Assembly (NCBI RefSeq): GCF_000764305.2
Contig: NW_025947465.1
Coordinates: 170,003 to 234,002, forward strand
DNA from: Hyalella azteca
Taxonomy: Eukaryota > Arthropoda > Malacostraca > Amphipoda > Hyalellidae
Direction: 5' to 3'
DNA: 64,000 nucleotides
The notes under the pieces were generated by a model. It was not told the origin of the DNA. It worked only from the letters and a program-made list of their open reading frames with translations, and did no database searches. The translations under genes were made by a program, and so were the position numbers. Below, piece by piece: positions 10,084 through 23,787 of this stretch (positions are counted from its first letter, which is position 1; every line of letters starts with the position of its first letter).

Positions 10084-12780
10084 ATCAAACAGGAAGCCAT
10101 GGCATTCCATGCACACAGTCCATGCATCTGCACATTCCAGTCAGCACAGCTGGCTTTGTACGCGCCACCTGCCAAATTAGCCTCAAGGTAATCGAGCGCA
10201 TCTGCAGCTGGTGGAACCAGATTAAAAAACGCTGAAGTTAATTTAACAAAACTAGATATTTTATGTAATTATAGAAATACACAAATTATCGTTTTGTTGT
10301 AGAGGAATTACTACTGTTATTAATTATATAATACATGTCAATAATATAGTTAGCATTACATTTAGTAGAGTATCTAAAAATATTAATATGACGCCAATTA
10401 ATTTTTATAGAGGAATCTATATTTTTTATTGAGTGAATTTATCAGCAAATATGATAATAATTTATGGAGTGCTTCTATTGATAATTAGATTTAATAATAT
10501 TAAAAGTTTTTTTCGATCGATGTTCTGATTATTTATAAGAAATTGTTTTACTTATATTGCTAGACATACTGATATAATATAATATATCATATAATATATA
10601 ATAATAGCTATAATAATTCATGACTTACGAGACGGTCCACTTGGAGCTGTTTGGCATACATTATCGTGCATCATTTTTTATTTATTTCATCCTAATTCTA
10701 AAACCACTATAGTACGTATGAGTTAGAGTAAGATTAGTGGAAACCGAGCCTAGAAAAGAAATTGTTATCTTCAAATACAAATATATTGAAACAATTTATT
10801 CTAAGTTTTATTTCACATCTCATATGAATATATTCAAATTTTATGGTCTTATTCAAGAGCTTTTCAATAGAGTCGCATGTGAATTTTAGATATTTTGCAA
10901 TATGACAAAATCACGTTGCCAGAACGCTCGCAAATAGCCACAAAAAATATTGCAATACAGGTCCTTGGAATGCGCAAACCTCAGAACATCAACGCTCTAA
11001 AATACCTAACATATTTCCAGTCAACACCAAGCATTATTATAGAATTATACAATAATAAACATTGAATTTTTGTACATTTTTATGACCTTAGCTATAAATT
11101 TCAACATTATGAACGTAAATTTTCAGAAATCAGCTAGACAGGCTATTTTAGTTCATTCTAAAAATACTGTACTTCGTGAAATGACCCATCAGTAAAAAAA
11201 AAACAAATAATTAATCGCGAACGATATGTTCGCGTACTCAGTTAATCTCAGCTCAGCTAATCGCGTACTCAGCAAATATCAAGACCTTGTGAATATTTGT
11301 TGTTGAATTTGTTATCTGTTGAATGAAATCAATCTAACCAAAAACAAACTTCCTCGAGCAGTGCGTCATTTGATAGCATCCTAAAGCGATCTTCAAATGA
11401 ATTGGACACTTGAAAGATTTGTATATCTGCATTTCATGTGAATGACCACGTTTTTACAAACACATTCAAAATGCCTAATATTAAGGACCGCAATTTGTAC
11501 AATCTATGGTCTTATTTTACTTATAGATATTCATCCTCATATTCTCAACAAATGACGAGGGTGAAAGTGTCCCATTAAGAGTTGAGCCATCCTTGCTGCT
11601 CCTGCGATCAGTAGAGCTAGCCACCGTATATACACGGCAGCAGATAAGCATCATTTCTGCAATTTCAAACACCGTGACATCATCGGCCGTTGCATGTGAT
11701 GCTGTCACGCAAACCCTTCGATTATCTCTTCTCAGACCGTGTCCAGAAACACGGCGTTACGTACACGTGTAAGCATAGGCACGTGAAGCACGAATGCTCG
11801 TAGCGCGCATATACTATGGTTGCGCGGAGCATGCGTCAGAGAAACATGCGTAAGTTTGACAAGTATACGCATGGCCAATGTATACATTATAGGTTGCTGA
11901 GTCTTTGGCTTCAGCTCGAAAACTTTCGGAAAAATTGTTGGCTATGTTATTTTCGATAAATTCAAGCTAATCTCGGAAGGAACAAATGCATGGGCTAATT
12001 TTAAATTCGTTTCTAAAGGGCACATAACTAGTCTTCTGTTTGGTCATGGAATTTTACGTCATTATATTACTAAAATTATTTACCTTGGTTACGAGCCAAT
12101 ATTTTAGCATTTATCGCTCATGACGCACAATTATATACTTCTTACTCTCAAAACCAACACAGGATCTCAACCCCCAAAACAAACAATTGATAACAGCAGC
12201 CAGTATACCAAGTAGTAGTGGAGTTGTTCCGCTGTTGATCGTGAGATGGATGCTTGTAATGTGTATCTTTTATACCGAGCAATAGGAGTTTCTACGCCAA
12301 GGCTGGAACCTTTCAGTTCGGATGATGATACATGGACACGTGACAGCTAAAAGCTCAATTGAACCTTCACAGGAAGAAAAATCATCCAGCATCCTTCACT
12401 ATAGCGTGCATGAATCATTGCATGCATATTGCAGAACCCATGGTTTAAAGCGCAATATTCTTCTTTTGTAACACAGCTATTAAGCTTCTTTTACTATGAC
12501 CGACTTTAAGAATAATTATTGAAACAATTTTAACAAAAATATTGGATAAAACTTTAAGAATTTGCGTCCACTCTCACCATATTAGCAAAAAGTACAGTAA
12601 TATCGCTTCATTAAGCGACATTTCCCATAGGTACACTAGAAAAAATTCTGTAGTTCAGGAAGTGAATTTTCTCAACACTGAACTACGTAGCCTATCAAAA
12701 TAAAGATAAGCGGCTGTTTGGCAAGGTGATGCACACAATATATCGACGCCCTGTAGCATGCCGTTCAAAGTAAGCAAATT
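10084..12780. other. AT-rich noncoding DNA
   Basis: Long AT-rich stretch with no credible coding frame. A 7-bp perfect inverted repeat, CGCGAAC/GTTCGCG with a 5-nt loop, lies at 11216-11234. The motif CGCGTACTCAG occurs twice nearby. Confidence 0.5.
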
Positions 12781-12800
12781 GCCCGTTGAACTCAACGGGC
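12781..12800. other. Near-perfect GC-rich palindrome
   Basis: GCCCGTTGA and TCAACGGGC are perfect 9-bp arms separated by only two bases, in an AT-rich background. It could extrude as a cruciform or be a dimeric protein site; function unknown. Confidence 0.5.
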
Positions 12801-15379
12801 TTCCGTCAAAGAAAATTAATTGCCGTACATTAAAAATTAAATTTAATTTTCCTAATTAAAAATGATAATATTCCTTCAAAAATATTATGATTTGTTCAGA
12901 AATAATAACAATTTAAGGGTACATAATCATAAACTGACAAACGTTCGATTTTGGGTGAAAACGAGCTACTTGAGAGTGCCCATGTAAATGTTGTGAAGCA
13001 TTTGTCCAAGATCTATTTTAAACTTATGCCGTTCCCTAGATAAATTATACCATTAGTTAATTCTACCAGACGTTTTCTTCAGATTAAATCTCATCGAGCC
13101 AACTAATTAAAGCACGGAAACGCGGAAGTTAAACTTATCAGAAGAACTAGACGGGCAAAAAATCGCCAGCTGTAGTTCCCGCCTAGCTGTGCTTGTCCAG
13201 CAACTCGGCTTCTAAGAAAGCTGTTCTAGCGCCACTTGCAATTATGGGGATCATTAAGTGTATAATAAATGTTTGAATTATTTAAATACACTGAGTATGT
13301 AACAGGGAAACCATTTAATGAATAGGCGTTTTAGTTCGTTTCCAACTGCTGGCAAGCAGTTTAGTTTGATCAGTCGACAGAAGATTTGATGCTGTGGACT
13401 GAATACAGAAAAATGCTTGCCTTTAAAAATAGACTTTTAGCTTACGAATTAAATGGGATTGCTTCATTCATTTAATGCTTGCCATTACTTACTGATTTTT
13501 TGAAATTATTTTCTTGCATTGAGCCAATCAAAAATAAAATAAATAGACAAAGTAACTTTATTTATTGAGAAACATATGCACGATGAAGTCGACAAAGCAT
13601 TTTAATAAAGTTTTTTGTTTGTTTGTCCGTAATGTGTAAGAAAAATTTGTGTATTAGTCCATGATATTTCAAAGTGATTTGCAACGTTCAATTGGAAGCC
13701 ATTTTGTGCAGCAACGTGAACAACAGGAAATGATACTCATTAAAATCAGAGCAGTTACGATGATGGAAATTATAAACACACATAATCCTCGATTTTTCGA
13801 CGCTGGAGCGTTATATGTCACGCTCCAGTAGAACATGAAGATTTCCCGAAAAATAAACGCTCTAAGTCTCTATTTTATATATGATCGTATGTACACACGT
13901 ATTTGGCACAATATTATCAAAACATTTAGAGCTAAATTAATTGTTGACTAGGTCTTGAATCGAGTTTCTGCCTTGGAAAAAAGGCGGACGTCGAGTTATT
14001 ACTGTGTAATTCATAAACTGAGAGCTGGCATTTTAACGAACTGCATGGTGCTTTGCTGTTAAAATATCTTTCTCGTTCTGCACGAGCTAACATGGCCTTG
14101 GGCTTATGCAGAAACCACTGGCTGTCCTTGGAGGCATGGTTGCAGGGCTCGAGGAACGATGTCGGCTCTCGTTATACCACAACTTCAGTCCAAGGTTCTT
14201 CTTGGTGTTTTATGCATGTTTTAGGCACGAGCAGCTGAATGCGTACAAGAGGAAAGTGTGGCATAACGAGTTTTGTGTGCTCGCGCGCCCTCCGAAGAAC
14301 GAATTAAGGATATGTCATAGATATTTCACATACGGTATAGAGGATTTTCGGAGCTCCAGTGAATATGTAGATGTGTCAACATTATTCACTCATTGCTTGT
14401 AGATAATCTTCACATGGTCCCATGTGATAAAAAAACAGCTTGTGTTGCTAATAAATTATTCAGATAATTTGAGTTTAGTAAGATTTATATGGAGTTTAAA
14501 GTATCATGATGAGCGTCTTCATGAAATCACGTTCACAAAAGAGCAATAATCCCGTTTGGTTTCCTCGATCATTCGATCAGTGGAGACTAAGTAAGTCAGA
14601 CGGCTAATTCTTAGTTAGAAAATAAAAGTACGTCAGTCTATGACTGCCTTCACACGCTGCCAACTAAAATAGCCGAAAATGTTGTAAAAACGCGTTAGAA
14701 ATGGCATCAGTTAGATATTGAACGAGCGAAAATAAAGGAACACTCGAGAAGCCAGCTAATAAAATTGTTTGGAGCGATGTGTTGACAGCACGACTGTGCC
14801 AGTCAATATATCGAGTGTGCGTGAGTTGCTCACTTCAAATTTACACGGAAAAGCATCAATAGTTTGTTTCCGGCACTTAAGGGACAATCGTATATCTGTC
14901 AATATTAATCTCATATTCCACCCAGCATTGAATAGACCAACAAAGAGATATTGACCAAACGTGCGTTTAAATCTGAGTTGTGACATGGAATAATTTTAGA
15001 AAGAATAATAATTTTAGTTCGCCCAAGCGAAATGGTTACTAAAAATACAGGAAATACTTAATGACAGCTCGCTGGCTCTAATACTATGATGCCAAATAAT
15101 TCACAAAATAGTGTTTTTTTTTCAATTTCTTCAATTTCTGCGTTGCAGAACAAATAATATTCTCTTTTTTTAATAAACACAAACCTATAAGAGAATTTTC
15201 ATAAATTCTGCTATGGAATAAATTCCAATTTTTGCATTACTAACGAAATCGCACATACAGTTGTGTCTGTACGCATGACTTGTAAAACAAACAATTTAAA
15301 TTATCAAAAAGAGAGACCCGTTTATTTCTCTACCCAGGTTCAAAAAATAAATTTAGTCACAGCGTAGGAGGAGTTGTAA
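12801..15379. other. AT-rich noncoding DNA with one inverted repeat
   Basis: No supported gene. A 9-bp perfect inverted repeat, CTGGAGCGT (13803-13811) and ACGCTCCAG (13820-13828) with an 8-nt spacer, is the only structure noted besides an 18-bp all-A/T palindrome at 12833-12850. Confidence 0.45.
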
Positions 15380-16010
15380 TTGTTATACAAAAAAGGACAC
15401 AATACTGAACCCTTGGCCACCAAATGTGAGGCGCGAAAAATTTCCGAGTTTCTTGGAGAGAGTAAGTTTTTGATTCATGAATGCCAAAGAGTACAAAGAG
15501 TAGACAGTACAAATACCAAGATTAAATCACACTCGAACAAAGGAAATGCACCAAAAATTAAAAAGCGCGGCGAAAGCTTTCAAGACGCAAGCTCGAGGAA
15601 TAGCCTGACCATATTTGGTAGTGCCGAGGAGGGGTCACCCCGCATGAGTGTGGCCAAGTCTCATTCGAATGTATTATATTCGGGAGAAAGGATCGAGTGT
15701 TGGCAGCGTTCAGAGTTGATTGCACACCAGTACCAGTGAAGGGATGCCACTAAATGAAAGTGGTGAGCAAGTCGTCGCTAGCTGCACCGCTATAGAGCAA
15801 CACCCATGCATACCGAACGACGGCTCGGTGTATGGCTATGTAAAAGGTCGATCTCCTGAGATGATGTGGAGCAGGCTTGTTGCTGGGTTTGAGTTTGCAC
15901 GAAGAGTTCTAAAAAATTATTCTCGGGAGAACGATGGCCACCGAACGAGTCCATACGGAGTTTTGATAAGCTTCTGTTCAAAACTTGATGAGTTACGGTT
16001 TCATGGGTGA
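15380..16010 (+). other. Two overlapping open frames, unrecognised
   Basis: Two plus-strand frames of 119 and 96 codons overlap (15380-15739 and 15720-16010). The first starts at TTG and the second at a non-ATG codon as well. Their composition is mixed and not obviously AT-driven, but I recognise no motif, and there is no supporting splice or start context. Treated as unproven. Confidence 0.12.
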
Positions 16011-16351
16011 AAACTCCGTAAAATATCTTTCACATTCACTGTCGAAAGGTCGTACATTGCTGATCCTATGCCGAGGTTGTATAGTAATGTTTTAATATGT
16101 GTAAATAAATAGTAATGTGTGGTGCGTGATTAATTTTTTAGTAGATATCATTTCCAAATAACACTTAATCGTTAAATAAGGACGACATGAGCATGGAATA
16201 TCTTCACTTGAAATATTATTGTTAAAATGTGAATTACCATATAGTTTATATAGATAAAGATTTGAACTCGAGATACCGGCGAATTCTCGGAAATTTTTTA
16301 CTAAATACTTTGCAAAATAATTCTCCTTTACAGCACTTGCTCTTACCTTTT

Positions 16352-16497
16352 TAGCGCATTTTCTCATTTATGAAAAAAATGCACTAATTAATGTGCTCGC
16401 CGTGTCCGTCTGTCCGTCCGTGACTTCATGTTTTCGTCCACGAGAAAATGCGCTCTCTGTCACTCACTGCAGTGAGTACTGAGTTATATTTTTTTAT
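16352..16497 (+). repeat. Dispersed palindrome-rich short repeat, copy 2
   Basis: Same order of blocks as copy 1 (8214-8380) but with a much shorter CCGT/CTGT run. It keeps the left inverted repeat (TAGCGCATTTT … AAAATGCACTA, one mismatch), GTGCTCGCC, TGACTTCATG and the GCGCTC block. It has a longer, perfect 16-bp palindrome, ACTCACTGCAGTGAGT, then GAGTTATA and a T-rich tail. Confidence 0.75.
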
Positions 16498-16782
16498 ATT
16501 CTTATGGGTGCCTGTATAACAATATTTATGGTGTGAACAGTCATAGAATAACCAAAATATGTTCCTTGTTAGTGTGGTTGTTAACTTGGGTTCTGGTGTA
16601 GCATAAAGGCTCAGTCACCTCAGTCGCAATAGTAACTTTCTTTCGCTGAATGAAAGACTCTCGCTTTCAATGCGCTCCATATACTCTTGAATATAACCAC
16701 TCCCTTAGCATTCGTCACTCGCTGTACAACTTTCTACAGGAGTGCGGAACACTCTTACTTCTGATGTGACTGGGACCTCCAT

Positions 16783-16846
16783 CACTCTCGCTTTCGGTCT
16801 TGAGAAGCACTCTCGCTTTCGGTCTTGAGAAGCACTCTCGCTTTCA
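16783..16846. repeat. 25-bp tandem repeat, about 2.5 copies
   Basis: Units begin CACTCTCGCTTTC at 16783, 16808 and 16833 and continue GGTCTTGAGAAG. CTCTCGCTTTC-like motifs also occur upstream near 16650-16670. Confidence 0.7.
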
Positions 16847-17229
16847 CAGGTCCGTAGCTCGATGACTGCGTTTCCTTGTGCTGTCGAGATTGAGAGAGAA
16901 GGGGGAGGTTAAGAGAGAGAAGGAACTTTCACCTTTGCGTCTGCAAAGGTGCACACGCAGCAGCAACCAGCTTTACCTTTTAGCTGTGGCAAGCGAAAGC
17001 ATCTAGCCTGCGCTACCCCCAACACCGGGCCAATACATGGCACGAATTCGGGAAACTTGTTCTTTGGGTCCGCAGCAGCTTCCTCTACCTGCGCTAAGGG
17101 CATCCACGAAAGGCCAAAGGCTTGGGCTCGTTACTTAGATAGTATAATTTTGGGTGAATATTGCATGAAAAAAAATATTGGAGCGACTTTTTCTTCGAAA
17201 AGTGTCATTTCGAATAAATTTTAGATTCT

Positions 17230-20200
17230 ATAGAGACTGCAAAGATGACCTAACGTTGCCCAAATGAAAAAAAAAACGTGATGTAATAAACATAATTTAA
17301 TTGCTTGAACCATGAGATGATGTGTTTCACTCTACTTATGGGAGAAGACAGAAGCTAATTAGTATTTGCGTAAAGTAATGGATAATTATGTCGTGCATGG
17401 AGTTAATTCATTTTGAGATTATACAATCTCAGCGCCCTCTCATTTCTCGTAAATGCAATAGAAGTGGACGCCGTCACATGCACTGCAACCAAAATGAAAC
17501 CGGCAACACCTCTTCGTGACTGACGAAGACTCCGTGAACGTTACGCCTCTTGACCCATGAAACAAATATGAACATTTATAGTTGTTGAAATAATATCGTA
17601 AACTTGGGCTCAAGAAATTTCCTTCGCGTACTCGAGTCACGATCTCTTGTCTTAATACTCAACTGAGACAATTTTCAATGCGAACTGAGACAATTTTAAA
17701 TCTTCTTAAATGCATTGTGAATTTCACCGGGTTCCATATTTCATTTTATCGATATAAATCTTTCAAGTTCATTGTGGGCTTTTACCAACATTTGCTTGCC
17801 TTCTCCAAGAACATGAAAAAAGTATTAACCTCGTTTGAAAATTTAATTCCTGCGGGTATAGGCAAACGCATACCCACATGACTACAATCTTACAAAGCCA
17901 TTCATCAATGGAACGCCTGAAGCTTGAATGCGTTTGCGCTCTTGTGCAGATAAACACTTTAGAGTGAGGGACCGATACAGTGATCATTCAGCTTTGAGGA
18001 GAATATTGAGTGGTTGAGGGCTGCACAATACTTTTACGGATTACCTTGTGCTTATTGTGTGCCCATGGGTGATACCTCCTTCTATGGAAGGAATATGAAG
18101 TCGGGTATGGACGACCTCGCTCGTTAGGGTGTGGTTCTTTAGCTTAGCGAATAAAGTTTATTGTGTGAAGTTTTATGGCAAGTATTTTTATCGTGCCAAC
18201 TCCTTTCCACCGCTCGGATCGAGTACTCGTAGAAAACTAGTGAACTTGGGGCGCGCAATCAGATAAAAAATTTACTAACTATAACCGAATTTACAGCGAT
18301 AATAGATTCACGGTTCCACATTCACCGTTAAGATTAAAAACATGTATAGATTGAGGAATAGCAGCTATTTTACTTATTCCACTTGCCAACAATCACCTTT
18401 CAACGACCATCTGCATACACTTGCGAAACTTTTCCAACAAAATTAAAATCAAGCTCTCGCAAGCAATAATAATATTTTGTTGCAGGTGGAAATCAACTCG
18501 ATTTTGAAACCAGATTTTCATTCAAATCACATGAATATTATGGTTTATAGTTACTTCGGCATGCGTTTAACATACAGGTTTGTTTGTACTTTTATGCGCT
18601 CATCATACGGTGGGTGCGAGATAATAGTGGGTGTCCTCATATATTTCCCACCTCGGTGATGTCTTAACCTCAGTACGGAAGGTGCTATGTTTGAGTGGAG
18701 AAGCGACTAAGGATCAGCATGAAATTCGATTCCGCCCCCTCCCGTTGCAATTATTACTGGGTTCTGCCTTATAAACCGCGGCGCGACAATCGTGCAGCTC
18801 TAGAGAAAGTAAAAGTACTACACGCACTGATCAGTAAAAACTGGGAAAGCTTTCATATACCTAACTAAGCAAATGGTTTCTTGTGTTTAGCCCAAGTCTT
18901 TAGGAGTAATGAGTGGTAGAAAGTCATTCCTTTTTAGCGTAATGCCTATCTCTATACTACAAGACTGTTTCCTTTAAACTGTGTCAGCTGGATTGGGTGA
19001 TCTTTTCGCCCGTCTGTTTGAAGGTTCAGAGTTTTCAGTTACGTAAAGCAAGTGAAAGTCTCGCGCATACTTAGACAAGTTTGCAGTGGGCGTTCAGATA
19101 TTTCTGAAGGAGTTCTACGTAAACGGAAAAAAAGAGTTCATCCATTTAATTATGAATTATGTTACTCATTTCATCTACTAGTTAATGAATTGTGGTCAAC
19201 GCATATAACTACTATTCTGATACAGGTTTGGAAAGGGAGCAATTAGAATTAATTAGTGCTTAATTTGAATTTGTAGGCCAACCTTCTTCTTTAAACTCTT
19301 TTTCTCGTGAGAAAATAAAAAAATAGTAATAAAAAAATCGCATTAATATATTTCTTACAAGCTTTTAAATCAGAGATAATTAGATACTAATGTAAAAAGC
19401 AACATTACTCATAAACAATGCTAGCTGAAACACAGAATCTTGGAAGTGACACAACGTTGCGAACTCTCATTATGCAATGGCTTGCTCGCTGTGCTGTAGG
19501 AAAGCTCGGCACACGATCGGGTGGCGCAAAGCTGGACCAGCATGAGGCTCCACAATGGAAGTGTCAGGAGCTGCTGCAGAAAGACGTGCGTGCATCCATG
19601 TTTCTGCAACTTCTCGTCTTCCTTCTCGAAGGATTTTGAAAGAAAAGTTGCTAACAAAAGGGCTTTGTTTGAGTGGAGGATGTTAGCATTGCTCGAGTGA
19701 TTGAAGAACAAAAGGAAGAAAGCCTTCTAAATCTCAACGCTTCGTTGCAAACGTAACTTCCTTTCCAATCTGACGTAACGATCATGGTTAACGTTAGGCT
19801 ACGTTTCATTTTGGCATTGTCTGATGTGAATTTCTTAATGTATTTACCAGATTTACAGTATATTCTCAATTTCTCAGTAGTTATAATTTTTCTGATTTTT
19901 CTTTAACAAACGACTTCGAAGACAATCAAACTATAACCAATAACTTCTTAGGGAAATGTCGCGTTTTCCTGCATTTTAAAATGAATTCATTCCTTGAAAA
20001 TAAGCCACTAAAATAAACCCGTTCCTTATTCCCTGATAAAAAATCAATTTAAATAAAATACTTCGAGACGAGAGTCTACGAGGCTGACGACACTACACAC
20101 TCAATAATTATTATACTGATGCTGAAATTCGTTGTTGTCCTTTACAATATTTTGAGTTATATTTTAATCATCTTATTCATTTTGACCTAGATTGAGAATA

Positions 20201-20440
20201 TTTATGAAGTATTTGTGAATGTCACTCCATTCAAAATTTTAATGTAAATGCCAAATAACACCAGAAATTGTTAAATAATGGTTTACTTCTTTCCTGAATG
20301 ACGCAAGCATTAGATTTAAAAAGTTCCATAAAGCGATCATAAATTAAGCTATGGCTTATGAGTCCCCATCACTATGCAAGCCCATGAGATTTTTTAGCAT
20401 ATAAATCGAAATCTCATTCATTACATTTCAGAAAGACAGC
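17230..20440. other. AT-rich noncoding DNA
   Basis: No supported gene, RNA or repeat; only chance open frames. Confidence 0.45.
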
Positions 20441-20700
20441 CTATAAATGTCCTCGAGATGCAGGTAGCCAAGTTATACGAGGTCCCTCTTTCTTGCGCTT
20501 CCTGGTTGAAGAACGATCGTTCGTTCGCTCGCAGCACCTCTTTGCGATGAACGCCTTCGCCCCACGCGTGCGCTCCAGCCATCGAAAGTGCAAGTGACAG
20601 TGGCGGGGAGAAAGGAGCGCCAGCGACGGTACGGGAGGTGGTGTGTAGTGAGGTGGCAGGGCTAGCACTAACGAAGGCACTGGGTTAGTTCAGAAGAGAG
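20441..20700. promoter_or_regulatory. GC/CpG-rich island of unknown role
   Basis: A short GC-rich block with CpG clusters (for example around 20500-20640) stands out from AT-rich flanks. It might be a promoter or noncoding exon. No coding frame with recognisable content is present. Confidence 0.2.
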
Positions 20701-21499
20701 CGAGGAAGTCGCTTTGCACATGCTGAGCCAGAAGAAAGTGAAGGGCGGTGGACAGAACAATTAAATGTGTTTCTACACTATTGGGGTAGTTCATGTACTG
20801 GCTTACATGCACTCTTGCTAAATTACATAAAATAAAAATGTCCTCAGTTCTTGGAGGAAAATGATTGTGCTTTGAAGATTGTCGCAATATCATAAGCAAT
20901 GCAAGAAACAATGCAACGGGGTCTACAAAAATGGTTGCTGCTGTGGTAAGAGTCGACTGTTACCCAGAAAAATTGCTGCAATTATGGAGGAGTGTGATGA
21001 ACACCTGTAATTTGGTAGCATTGTTGCCAGTTATAGGATTGAAAGAAAGCTGATATATAAAGCCAAGATTTATATGATAGCCTCAACTAACGTTGCAATG
21101 ATATCAGAAGAAAATTATATATGTATATGTATCACATTGATATCATCACCAAAAATATTGCCACATATATATATGACGTTAACGAACATGAAACTCGCAC
21201 AATAAAACCCTGATTGGTACTTTGTCGAACGTTCTCCTCCTACACACACATTGAATATATGAGATACAGCTATGTTGACATAACTGTCCAAATGGTTGTA
21301 ATAATTTTGTATGCAAAAATTAATACCTTGATGGTTGCATAAGTGATTACTGCATAGATGATTAGGAATTTGTTGGAAATCGAAGACATGTATTTGGTTG
21401 CAAAATTGGAGATGATCTCGATCTGAGGTCATAGTGGCAGAGATCCAAAATAATTTACTCTATTTATTTCATTTAAACCGTGAAGAAGAAATTAGAGGT

Positions 21500-21720
21500 C
21501 TTGTATATGTAGCTGCGTTGGTAATAACTACAGAGATGTAATGATGATCCAAACGAGCAAGAAAAAACTGTTGGCCTTTTCGAGATTTGCGCCGATAATA
21601 ACTATACAGAGATGTTATATATACGATGATCCGAAAGAAGTAGGATGTCTCGTATAGGTAGTTATGGTGGTAGAGAGTACAGAGATGTGCCGATGATCCA
21701 AACGAAGGAGAAAATAAAAA
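21500..21720. repeat. Degenerate direct repeats, about 60-90 bp
   Basis: The motifs CAGAGATGT and GATGATCC recur three times (about 21530, 21605 and 21685), followed by AAACGA/AAAGAAG variants. The spacing is irregular, so this is an eroded tandem repeat. Confidence 0.5.
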
Positions 21721-21904
21721 CTATTGCTTGTCTCAGAGGAGGTTACTGTGGAAACGTCTTCACAAATGTTGGAAACTATGACAGAGGAACCTAACTTAGG
21801 TCGCACAGAGCACTCGGCCTCCGCCGGTGTGGGAAATGTGCTTGAAAGTTCCAGCGGCGCGTGAAAGGGGCTCCACTGTGCATAGCCTGGCCGGGTCAGC
21901 TCTA

Positions 21905-22330
21905 CTTTCATCCCTACTCTTTCGTGGATCAAACCCTTGATCTCTTTATTTATTAGATACTTCATCACTTTCATTGATCAAACCCTCGATTTCCTTCATG
22001 TATTACACTTCTTGATAAACTGTCATCGATTACTCTTGACTTCTTATATGTGCTAGATCCTTCTTAGTTTTAATCAACCGAACCTATGAATTCTTTTATA
22101 TATTACACCCATTACTGACTTTCATTGATTATACCTTTGATATCTGTTAAGTGTTAGATCCTTATTCACTTTCATCCATCAAACCATTGATTTCTTTCAT
22201 TTATTGCACCACGATTTCACTCTCATTGATCAAACCCTCGATTATTTCGTGTTTTTTTTTTTAGCATAGACCAAACTTCCTTCGATCAAACCCTTTACTT
22301 CCTTCGGGTGTTAGATCATTGACGAAGATT
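21905..22330. repeat. Degenerate tandem repeat, about 58 bp, roughly seven copies
   Basis: The phrase CTTTCATTGATCAAACCCTCGATTTC and variants recurs, each followed by a CTTYATNTATTAGATC/ACACTT-like segment. Units are 50-65 bp and diverged. Related fragments (GGTCAGATCCTAGG and similar) extend to about 22500. Confidence 0.65.
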
Positions 22331-23190
22331 CCATCCTAAAACTTTCTCAGACATTGTCATTACTTTTTTATCACCGTTTTATTCTAGTATATATCGAATA
22401 GTTCAAGTTGGTCAGATCCTAGGCTTCTGTTATTGAACATTGAATTGAACCGCAGATCTCATTTAATGATCAGTCTCAGGCACTTTTTCAATGATCAGAC
22501 TCTAGCTTCACTTAATTTTAAATGTCCATTAACAAATGCAACGTAAACAGGGCCCCAATAAATCGTGTTGTTATTCCCGAAGCCCCAATAACTAGAATTG
22601 TTATTCTAAGGCCGGAGACTCGTTCGAATCGCGATATTGTAGTCAAATGTGTGTGTGTTGTTTCATCTCATTAATTATCCTTTTGTTGATATGTAGTTTT
22701 AGGGGAAAAGTTGTAATTCTACAAGAAATTATATAGGAAATTGAAACCTTTTATTACACATGTAATAAATCACGTAAATGATAAAGGCTCTGTTTTAACG
22801 TTCTCGGGAGAATACGACCACTAATAATTTTTGACATGGAAACCCTTATCTGTAGTTTCTAAATTTTGGGAGATTACTCGAAAAAATCTCATTCCGTGAA
22901 GAAATCTTAATTTTTCATTTAACTAATAAATTAAAATTCAAACTTTTAAATTGTACATCTTTTGAAAACCAGCCATTGGGCAAACCGAGAATTTTGGAAA
23001 TTTAGCTCGCGTACCGAAGAAAATGACGATCCTCCAAACACCCACGCGCACTCTTTGTTGAATTCAGCGTAATTATGAGCGGCTGCCCGAGGGCAGAGGG
23101 TAGTCATTGTGGCCAACAGGAAGGCTGCGTTGCGCAAGGCTCGCTGTAGAGAAAGCCGAGGAAGCAGCACAGAGGGAGGGCGAGAGAACA

Positions 23191-23570
23191 TGAGAGTGGG
23201 CGTGAGGGCGAAAGAGAGGGTGAGATAGAGGTGAATGAGGGTGAAACAGGGTGAGAGAGGGGGCTAGAAAGATGGTGAGAGAGAAGGTGAGATAAAGAGA
23301 GAAAGATGGTGAGAGAGGCGAGAGAGGCGAGAGAGGGCTAGAAAGATGGTGAGAGAGAAGGTGAGAGGATAAAGAGAGAAAGATGGTGAGAGAGGCGAGA
23401 GAGGGCTAGAAAGATGGTGTGAGAGAGAGAGAAGGTGAGATAAAGGGTGAAAGAGGGCTAGAGAACGGCGAGAAAAAACGAAAGAGGGCGAGAGAAAAGG
23501 TGAAAGAAAGGGAGAGAGGGCGAAAGAGAAGGTAAGAGAAAGGGCGAGAGAGAATGTGAGAGAAGTAGTG
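23191..23570. repeat. Polypurine (GA-rich) tract with GAGAGGGCGAGA-type repeats
   Basis: About 380 bp is almost wholly purine on the plus strand, made of shuffled GTGAGAGAG, GGCGAGAGAGG and GCTAGAAAGATG modules. A segment of about 75 bp containing GGGCTAGAAAGATGGTG is repeated at least three times. Such tracts can adopt triplex (H-DNA) structures. Confidence 0.8.
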
Positions 23571-23756
23571 TGTGCATACAGGAGAGCAAGGCTAAATAAT
23601 ACGACGCATGGTGGCTACAGTATGAGTGCCATGAAGGCTATAAGGAAGGCAGCGCATGGAGGCAACAGCGCGCGACGCGTGGAGGTTAGATTGTGAGGTG
23701 CATGATGCCGAAAATGTGGTCGCATCGAGCCTAAAATGTTATTAGAATGAATGTAT

Positions 23757-23787
23757 GACACCCTCCATATGGGTGTCATATGGAGGG
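23757..23787. other. Two mutually exclusive hairpins
   Basis: CCCTCCATATG (23761-23771) and CATATGGAGGG (23777-23787) form a perfect 11-bp stem with a 5-nt loop. GACACCC (23757-23763) and GGGTGTC (23771-23777) form an overlapping 7-bp stem with a 7-nt loop. The two cannot form together. Confidence 0.6.

Noticed and set aside
9465..10175. 236-codon minus-strand frame as a repetitive protein gene
   Set aside because: Openness follows from the 42-bp period; other minus-strand frames over the same units are also open, and there is no unique flanking coding sequence.
12833..12850. 18-bp perfect palindrome
   Set aside because: Composed only of A and T in very AT-rich DNA, so expected by chance.
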